From Lacrimispora amygdalina (GTDB lineage Bacteria; Bacillota; Clostridia; Lachnospirales; Lachnospiraceae), in contig NZ_OAOF01000021.1 of NCBI RefSeq assembly GCF_900205965.1, forward strand, positions 18,113 through 82,112: a stretch of DNA of 64,000 nt, given 5' to 3'. The translations under genes were made by a program, and so were the position numbers. This document shows positions 59,401 to 64,000 of the stretch, one piece after another. Each line of letters begins with the position of its first letter. Within the stretch, counting starts at the first letter, position 1. The notes below the pieces were generated by a model that saw only the letters and a program-made list of their open reading frames with translations, ran no database searches and was not told where the DNA came from.

Positions 59401-60624
59401 CTTTAACTTCCCGGATGCATATCTTCCCGTGATACCACCAATTGCCGTAGAATGATAACCGCCGACGGTTCCGCTAACATGGGTATTTAAAATATTTGTT
59501 GCATTCTGATACCCCACAATTCCACCGATGTAACCCGTACCCTGGATTCTTGCCGTGGTCCCATCACCAGTAGAAACTTCGCAGTCCACGATAGAAGAAT
59601 CAGATGCGATCCCGGCGATTCCACCGGCATAGATCACATCCACTCCATCCGTTGCATCAATCATCACCTTTTCACAGATGGCATTCTCAATCACGCTTCC
59701 GGATAATTCCCCTGCGATTCCTCCGGAGATTCCGGTGGAACTGATATAGGCATTTTTAACAGTTACATCTTTTATAATGGAATCTTCTGCATAACCAGCC
59801 ACAACTCCTGTCCGGTCATTGCCCCTGATCTCACTGCTGTCCGGAACAATGGTCACGTTTTCAATCACTGCATCCTTTACGGAGCCAAAAAGTCCAACGT
59901 TGTTATAACAAGAAAAAGAAGCAAGTTTTATGTTTTTAATAGTATATCCGTTTCCGTTGAAGTTTCCAGAGAAAGGATATGGAACCTCTCCGGAGTTTTC
60001 CGTAGAATCCCGGTAAAATCCAATGGGAATCCAGTTAACTCCCTGCAGGTCAATATTGCTGCCAAGGGCAAAAAAACATCCGGAATAATCACCAGCATAA
60101 TCGGCACCTTCGGCATCAGGCACTGTCATACCCATAGCTGCCAGTTCGGATAGCCCCATCAGCTGTGCTTTTGTTTTAATCAGATATGGCTTTTCCTCTG
60201 TTCCTTCTCCCTGGCTTCCGCTAAGAAATTCAAAGCTTGTCTTACCGGACCAGGAATCCCAGATATCTCCCAGTGAACTGGAAGCTGCTAACGCTTTTTT
60301 TATATCCGTAAAAGCAGGCTCCACTGCTTCAGACGGCGTAGCACTTTCTACCGGATCTGTTACCGGCATTTCAATCGCTTCCGGATCTATAGCCGGAATC
60401 TCTTCCGGTTCCACTCCTGGCAGATCTTCTCCCTTATCCTCTTCATTAACGATTTTTTCACCCTCTATTTCTGTATCACGGCTTGCTTCAGAAGGTGTAG
60501 CCACTGAACTGGAACTTTCTGTTCCTGTACCCATTCCCGCATACACCTTCCAAGGCGGTACTGCGGTGACTGTCAGGGCAGCACACATAACGTATGCCAG
60601 CCCTCTCACAAATTTTTTTCTCAT
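56452..60624 (-). CDS. Exported GLUG / Ig-like repeat protein with C-terminal cell-wall-binding repeats
   Basis: This 1390-residue protein has a signal peptide (MRKKFVRGLAYVMCAALTVT) and an acidic linker with two ATPSEA motifs (42-47, 95-100). A beta-helix region with GLUG-type units spans about 130-430 (FSGNFNGNGYTIKNIKLAS, GVVAGYAEDSIIKDVTVKNA, IGGIVGYQNATNILNTHVSG). Several Ig-like (Big-type) modules with VTWTSSDP and VVWTSSDPGAVTVDQSG strands follow, then a glycine-rich hinge (about 1228-1241). The end is cell-wall-binding repeats (from about 1263; FDKDGFMVTGWQTDADGNTY, MLTGWQKIDGYWYYLNPVS). It should be held non-covalently on wall polymer and may bind a ligand or host surface. GGAGG precedes the ATG. 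Confidence 0.88.
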   Translation of the reverse strand: MRKKFVRGLAYVMCAALTVTAVPPWKVYAGMGTGTESSSSVATPSEASRDTEIEGEKIVNEEDKGEDLPGVEPEEIPAIDPEAIEMPVTDPVESATPSEAVEPAFTDIKKALAASSSLGDIWDSWSGKTSFEFLSGSQGEGTEEKPYLIKTKAQLMGLSELAAMGMTVPDAEGADYAGDYSGCFFALGSNIDLQGVNWIPIGFYRDSTENSGEVPYPFSGNFNGNGYTIKNIKLASFSCYNNVGLFGSVKDAVIENVTIVPDSSEIRGNDRTGVVAGYAEDSIIKDVTVKNAYISSTGISGGIAGELSGSVIENAICEKVMIDATDGVDVIYAGGIAGIASDSSIVDCEVSTGDGTTARIQGTGYIGGIVGYQNATNILNTHVSGTVGGYHSTAIGGITGRYASGKLKVARFEGTIGNSQLGSMAREGTFIGTRQGAATNFNFIDDVAYLFTDTESKISANVCGSEIIDDNDYTYEAHIGYWHSGDLYYTLVQGGAKKSISDQYFYEELENGILNVMDEETGDFTLDHFAPNSLGRPVRGYLLTVDQIDTVANGQNFYDIASMEVRGSSQYSKTIDKGNRGAIAAGSVVSITTSPNNTDTEKYQMVGSPTYINVEGKKKNTTYSDSSHSYTFTMPAEDISVSAIYKKVAVSINVNPETYTFQVIQARTGSRKNPTKTTEIRNKEGKLIARYINGVSEQGTQVQPVNISALIDANNDVSDNQVKWSIDDPELIRLEKNDDEETDGYTAKSASISLNMEAAFFTDIIQEAEKKQAEESYQYKIPNTIYGAGHQNGGVAVLTAQTRPSTSFEGKPCTDNCRINVTFQIIDNTLVATEGAVLDKTALSYTVTRTLTGDRTAPEEKVTVTAPQSLTATFTPDYFSKDEVTWTSSDPAVLTVSQDAQAYREASISAIKEAKWIKDIMATDDGIRSNDIYEKIQGSGSREATVTVVGKDKLGNQASAVCQVKVNFTTNDQTRIVPEGITLSQTALSYNLGYQKAGDINSQTVKKTGFETKKLTATALPVLEGTAGHESYNQTVVWTSSDPGAVTVDQSGTVTPVDGADWIREALLKAPYKAEKTAEITAVTADGGKIVSCSITLTFQAECIEADRETEQFDLVLTKSGRRSNPTIAWSGGESKKFSAAIYSQNKKSVLWKSSDNGILTVDKNGTVTPVVLNGNQEVTAGWIKEVINKQSNNGTAAADIYALSSDGKLSDPVHVILTFKVVEQTYSSGGSSGGGGGGGARSVGVTTAGNTKGPAAPAGAVTGTWTQMASGKWIFATDRTYSDEWAYISNPYAGNGQEPASWFRFDKDGFMVTGWQTDADGNTYYLKSASDGTQGQMLTGWQKIDGYWYYLNPVSDGTRGKVMTGVVIDGQYELNEKGQWVQGGSAVAA

Positions 60625-60632
60625 TGTTCCTC

Positions 60633-61079
60633 CTATTTATTCCAAACTCCATTCTCATCTACCATATAACCATCTAAAGTCCTCACGTTTTGATATATTG
60701 AACCATAAGGCTTACCAGGTTTTGTTTTATCGTTTTCCAACCATTCGGATTACTAATACCATTTATGATCAATGAGCTGCCAGCCTGTAAGCATTTTAGA
60801 CGTATCATGATCAAAGAAATATCTCTTATCATCAACATGGTACCAGTCCTTGCCATCGCAAGCCCATTCATTCTTTGAGGTCGTACCATCCGGCTTTGTG
60901 TATGTGACTTCAAGAGTTTCCAGAACCGTTTACCCGCTTTTTTAACCTATGAGTAATAGTCCGGCACCTTTTCTGGCTCCACCATATTTTCCTCTGCCTG
61001 TAAAGGTGGCGGTGCATACCCTGCCGTAGTTACTGCAATGATAACAGCAAAGGCATATAATTTTTGCTTTACTTCTCAT
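60633..61079 (-). pseudogene. Decayed secreted cell-wall-binding repeat protein
   Basis: Read on the minus strand, three frames in succession match one ancestral protein. A start ATG at 61079 (GGGGAG upstream) runs into a shifted signal peptide (KVKQKLYAFAVIIAVTTAGY). After a stop comes a wall-binding repeat (KPDGTTSKNEWACDGKDWYH, then MLTGWQLIDHKWY) that ends in two stops. A further shift gives KPYGSIYQNVRTLDGYMVDE and NGVWNK with a TAG at 60633-60635. At least three inactivating lesions are present. Its remains lie between intact paralogues, indicating duplication and loss within the island. Confidence 0.8.
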
Positions 61080-61251
61080 GTTCTTTTCTCCCCTGATTTT
61101 CCCTATAATCTTCAATCCATTTTATTTGTTCCTGATTCTCCTGATCTTTGTTTCTGGAGCAAGCAACTACCAGGAAGAATACTGAAATAAAAATAAAAAC
61201 CACAATTAATGCACAAATAAAACCAAACAATAAATAAGGCAATATACTCAT
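61069..61251 (-). CDS. Small single-pass membrane protein (60 aa)
   Basis: This 60-residue protein has one long membrane helix (LLFGFICALIVVFIFISVFF, continuing LVVA), then a Cys and a highly charged cytoplasmic tail rich in Glu, Gln, Arg and Lys (NKDQENQEQIKWIEDYRENQ). AGGAGAG lies before the ATG at 61251. It starts 9 bases after the large wall-binding gene and its end overlaps the pseudogene's start codon. No family is recognised. It could be a membrane accessory of the exported proteins or a phage-derived small protein. Confidence 0.6.
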   Translation of the reverse strand: MSILPYLLFGFICALIVVFIFISVFFLVVACSRNKDQENQEQIKWIEDYRENQGRKEHEK

Positions 61252-61260
61252 ACGTCTCTC

Positions 61261-63534
61261 CTATTCCTGCGGGATCGCTATTGCTGGTCTGATCCCTATG
61301 CCTGTCTCCGACACATTAACCGGCTGTATATTTCCATCTGTGAGGCTGACTGTGTAAATTCCTTCACCAAACCCAAATTCATCCCGCCCGCCATCTTGTG
61401 GTGTTCTTAGATAATATCCTTTGGAATAAGCGGAGATCTGGGATTCAGGATTATTAATATCACTGCCATTAAACTTCCATAAATAATCCCTGTACTTTAG
61501 ACCTTCCTCCACGGACAGAATTAAAACTTTATCATTCATAGACTGATATAAACGGTCATATCCCATTAGTCCGCTTTCATTCAGCTGGTCATACGTTCCT
61601 TTTCTGGTTGATCCTAAGAAGGCTTTCGTTATTCCTACATAGGTATCAGAGAGAAACATCGAATCAACCGCATTGTTTTGAAGCCATTCCCGCACTTTTG
61701 AATATTTATAATTATTGTTATCTCCAAAGTTCAGCTTTTTGGAAGCTCCTATAATGTCGGAGCGTATCACACTATCGCAAAGGAACAGTGCCGTTTTCTG
61801 TCTGTTTCCTATTGCATCTTCATAATCCTCATCAATACAGCGGAATAAATAATTACGCTTTCCAATGATCCTGGTCTGGATATCTCCAATACTGTAATGA
61901 ACCGCTTCGGGCAATCCGTTTATTGGTTTAAAACAGATATCACAGATTCCGTCATGGTCTATGTCTGCATGTCCTTCCGCAGGTAAGATCACATTTTCCT
62001 CCTTACCGCACCTTCTGCACCTTATAATTTCATAACCATTTTTCGAACAGGTTGGTTCTACCCGTTCAATTCTTTCATGATCATGATTGCATGTGCTTTC
62101 CTCATAAGTCTTTTCAAACCCTACTCTCATAACCGTGTATATATCACCATCAACGGCTAACTCTGCCATAACCAGCTGAGACAGATTCTTAATGTTATTT
62201 ATTTTCTGACTAAGAATTAAAATTGCAGGAGTATGATTCTTTGCAATTAAATACAATTCCATGCGTTCTGGGCTATCTGCCATTGTAGCCAGGTTTAATA
62301 GCCGCTCATTGCTTTCTCCCAGACTTTTCGTAATCAGCTGCTGATCTATGGGTTTATCCCCAGTAATAGCAAAATCTGCTTCTCTCGCTGTTTCCAGCCA
62401 TTGACGCAGTTTGTTTCTTGCATCCTGGTCCGGATCATCTTCCTCTGGCAGTTTCTCTCCCCTCTCAAACTCCACATAATATTTCTGCGTACCAGTACCG
62501 CTTATAACCATATTCCAGGGACTGGGTACCAGAGAATGATAATAATACTTGTCTTTCCCCAGAATCGTTTCCGGGAAGTCGATTGCAAGCTGCACATCTT
62601 CCTCACTCTGTCCGCTCTGGGATTTGAAAATCTCATTGCTGTGATTATCCTCTTCTACAAAATACAGCTTCCAGGTAACCTTTTTTGCCTCAGAAGGAGA
62701 AGCCGGCTCTAACTTGGAATAATAAATAATAATTTTCATCCCATCTGTCGCCAGACGAAACTGTTTCTCCTGTCCACTGCAGATTTCATACCCATCAAGC
62801 TCCGGAGGATTAATTATGATATCCACATCTTTCAGGTTCTTACCTGTTACCAGTTTTAAAACTGTTTTGCTTTCCACATCCAGATATTTAATGGTATAAC
62901 TTAACTCTATTTTATTATCAACCGGCTTTGGCGGCTGCACATTGGAAGGGGCGGCCGGTTCCTTTTGTGACTCCTCTGGTTTTCTGATCTGGGGTTTTGC
63001 ACTGTTTATTGTACCTGGCCTGCTGTGTCCAGATCCTCCTCCTCCAAAGCCTCCTCTTGAAGATACTTTCTTTTTCGTTATTACTGACTGTATTCCTTTT
63101 CCCTCTTGATACTGCACAATTCCATCTTCATTGATCCAAGCCCCAGAACTATTAACCTGAAATCCATCTGGGGTTTGCGTATCTGAATACATTGAACCTT
63201 CCGGGTAATTGGGATCAAGGTTTGCTGCCAGATAATAGCAGTGCCCATCAATCCATTGCCACCCGGTAAGCATTTTCCCTTTTGTACCATCAGATATCGG
63301 ATTCATGAAATACCATTTACCTGCAATCAGTTTCCAACCAGTAGCCATATATCCACTACTATCAAAGTAATACCAGACTCCATCTATCAGTTTCCAGTTA
63401 TTGGTTTCATATACGTTATTTTCTTCATAAAACCAACAATTACCGTTTTGTATCCACGCCCCACAGCTTGGCATAGGAATACTTGCAAATAATGATATCA
63501 AACCAAATAAAGCAATAAACTTTTTATTTTTCAT
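61261..63534 (-). CDS. Exported protein: N-terminal wall-binding repeats, MucBP-like domains, DUF6273-like C-terminus
   Basis: This 757-residue protein has a signal peptide (MKNKKFIALFGLISLFASIP), then cell-wall-binding repeats at residues about 27-145 (WKLIDGVWYYFDSSGYMATG, MLTGWQWIDGHCYYLAANLD, SDTQTPDGFQVNSSGAW), so the wall anchor is N-terminal. A Gly/Ser hinge and Pro-rich segment lead to two MucBP-like beta domains (IKYLDVESKTVLKLVTGKNL). A Cys-rich region follows (ESTCNHDHERIERVEPTCSK, IIRCRRCGKEE, HDGICDICFKP). The last 200 residues resemble DUF6273 (IGDIQTRIIGKRNYLFRCID, YSKVREWLQNN, YYLRTPQDGG). It probably displays a ligand-binding head. It heads the minus-strand run. Confidence 0.8.
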   Translation of the reverse strand: MKNKKFIALFGLISLFASIPMPSCGAWIQNGNCWFYEENNVYETNNWKLIDGVWYYFDSSGYMATGWKLIAGKWYFMNPISDGTKGKMLTGWQWIDGHCYYLAANLDPNYPEGSMYSDTQTPDGFQVNSSGAWINEDGIVQYQEGKGIQSVITKKKVSSRGGFGGGGSGHSRPGTINSAKPQIRKPEESQKEPAAPSNVQPPKPVDNKIELSYTIKYLDVESKTVLKLVTGKNLKDVDIIINPPELDGYEICSGQEKQFRLATDGMKIIIYYSKLEPASPSEAKKVTWKLYFVEEDNHSNEIFKSQSGQSEEDVQLAIDFPETILGKDKYYYHSLVPSPWNMVISGTGTQKYYVEFERGEKLPEEDDPDQDARNKLRQWLETAREADFAITGDKPIDQQLITKSLGESNERLLNLATMADSPERMELYLIAKNHTPAILILSQKINNIKNLSQLVMAELAVDGDIYTVMRVGFEKTYEESTCNHDHERIERVEPTCSKNGYEIIRCRRCGKEENVILPAEGHADIDHDGICDICFKPINGLPEAVHYSIGDIQTRIIGKRNYLFRCIDEDYEDAIGNRQKTALFLCDSVIRSDIIGASKKLNFGDNNNYKYSKVREWLQNNAVDSMFLSDTYVGITKAFLGSTRKGTYDQLNESGLMGYDRLYQSMNDKVLILSVEEGLKYRDYLWKFNGSDINNPESQISAYSKGYYLRTPQDGGRDEFGFGEGIYTVSLTDGNIQPVNVSETGIGIRPAIAIPQE

Positions 63535-63689
63535 TCACACCACCAACCTAATTTATTTGAGAAAATGTAAATAAGCTGCCACTAAAAAAATGATACCTCC
63601 CTTCTGTAATAATTAAGAAATGTCCTTCTTCCAATATTCTGTTTATAAATAACCGGGAAAAATAGATATAGTTAGAATCGTTACCATTA

Positions 63690-63944
63690 TTAGAAATTTA
63701 CCGCAATATAATATGGGCTTAAGAAAACTTTATATAGGAATTTGGTTAGATGAGAAATTAAAAAAAGGGAAATCAAGAAAATGCATTGAAGAATGCACCT
63801 GTCGAATACGGTCATAAATATACCGTTATTTGAAATTTGTTTGTGGAAAAAAAGAAATAAAACAGGGATAGAATAGAAAAGTGTAAGTGGTAAACTATAA
63901 CCAGCAGATTTAGGCAAATAAAATCCAGCAACTATTACGGAACA
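63690..63944 (-). pseudogene. Possible remnant of a sortase-anchored surface-protein C-terminus
   Basis: An open frame without ribosome site or start codon reads GFYLPKSAGYSLPLTLFYSI and continues PVLFLFFHKQ. An LP-x-x-x-G motif followed by a hydrophobic span and basic residues is the layout of a cell-wall sorting signal. The frame then runs on into unrelated sequence, so the original stop is lost. It lies beside the surface island, which fits decay of a neighbouring adhesin gene. The match may be chance. Confidence 0.25.
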
Positions 63945-63948
63945 TCAT

Positions 63949-63969
63949 CGAATGATATACTGTCATTCG
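63949..63969 (+). promoter_or_regulatory. Dyad over a possible -10 box upstream of the gene at the window end
   Basis: CGAATGA (63949-63955) and TCATTCG (63963-63969) are exact inverted repeats. TATACT (63956-63961) lies between them as a possible -10 box; the -35 region is poor. It could be an autoregulatory operator. Confidence 0.4.
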
Positions 63970-63983
63970 GAGGTGAAGAAAGG

Positions 63984-64000
63984 ATGGTTAAATGGATGGA
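63984..64000 (+). CDS. Start of an unidentified gene, cut by the window end
   Basis: GGAGGTGAAGAAAGG directly precedes an ATG at 63984; only MVKWM is visible before the window ends. The ribosome site and the dyad promoter upstream suggest a real gene diverging from the surface island. No function can be given. Confidence 0.4.

Larger units (their letters stand above)
63535..63983. other. AT-rich intergenic region upstream of the surface island
   Basis: About 450 bases with no intact gene I can support. It contains a perfect AAGGGAGGT ribosome-like site at about 63592-63600 (minus) before a 12-codon frame, a hydrophobic frame with an LPKSAG motif (63690-63944), and a short dyad at the far end (63949-63969). 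A plus-strand open stretch at about 63652-63815 has no ribosome site and is not called. Confidence 0.5.

Noticed and set aside
63530..63605. A 12-codon minus-strand frame after a perfect AAGGGAGGT site upstream of the 757-residue wall-binding gene
   Set aside because: The only start would be another ATT at too-short spacing, the peptide matches no toxin family known to me, and no antisense promoter is visible. It could be a leader peptide but evidence is too thin.
63652..63815. A plus-strand open stretch of about 50 codons with a Cys-rich basic end
   Set aside because: No ribosome site before its ATG and length within chance expectation for this composition.

Overview
The window looks like the chromosome of a Clostridia bacterium of the Lachnospiraceae (Clostridium cluster XIVa / Lacrimispora-like). 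The grounds are moderate-to-low GC, strong GGAGG ribosome sites, consensus TTGACA/TATAAT promoters with 17-bp spacers, a PduL-type phosphotransacylase paired with acetate kinase, DUF711/ACT and DUF177-rpmF gene pairs, and giant SpaA/Cna-B surface proteins. The genus is inferred from gene content only.

Layout. 1-6.3 kb is a hemicellulose-use locus: a sugar ABC permease (cut by the window edge), its binding lipoprotein, a divergent AraC regulator, a GH43 glycosidase and an SGNH acetylesterase. 6.4-9.1 kb holds rpmF, DUF177, ackA and pduL. From 9.2 to 18.6 kb, tmcAL faces a nine-gene minus-strand run (zinc-finger protein, polA, coaE, WalJ-like hydrolase, ACT, DUF711, methyltransferase, MIF, NUDIX). 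18.7-34.2 kb is housekeeping: tRNA-Leu, a DUF3298-like lipoprotein, uraA-upp, an NSS transporter, topB, ybaK, an EamA exporter, galM, asd and topoisomerase IV. 34.3-40.7 kb is more mixed: tRNA-Gly, a membrane-tethered ECF sigma factor with an exported partner, acylphosphatase, a c-di-GMP phosphodiesterase, tRNA-Thr, a lone r1t-type holin, small genes and a short-chain dehydrogenase.

40.8-64 kb is an accessory cell-surface island. It holds a 4799-residue LPKTG-anchored Cna-B adhesin, a small secreted protein, two large exported proteins with cell-wall-binding repeats, a small membrane protein, a decayed cell-wall-binding pseudogene and a possible remnant of another sorting signal. No sortase gene is in the window.

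The most notable items are easy to miss. (1) Inside the island, between the secreted-protein gene and the first wall-binding gene, lies a TxpA/RatA-like type I toxin-antitoxin module. Its 33-residue toxin ORF appears to use an ATT start, and the predicted antisense RNA promoter shares its -35 box with the promoter of the adhesin operon. (2) PolA keeps a complete polymerase domain, but its 5'-nuclease domain has lost nearly all metal-binding acids. (3) An ECF sigma factor carries its own two-helix membrane anchor. All functional statements rest on reading the sequence and on family knowledge; no database search was run.
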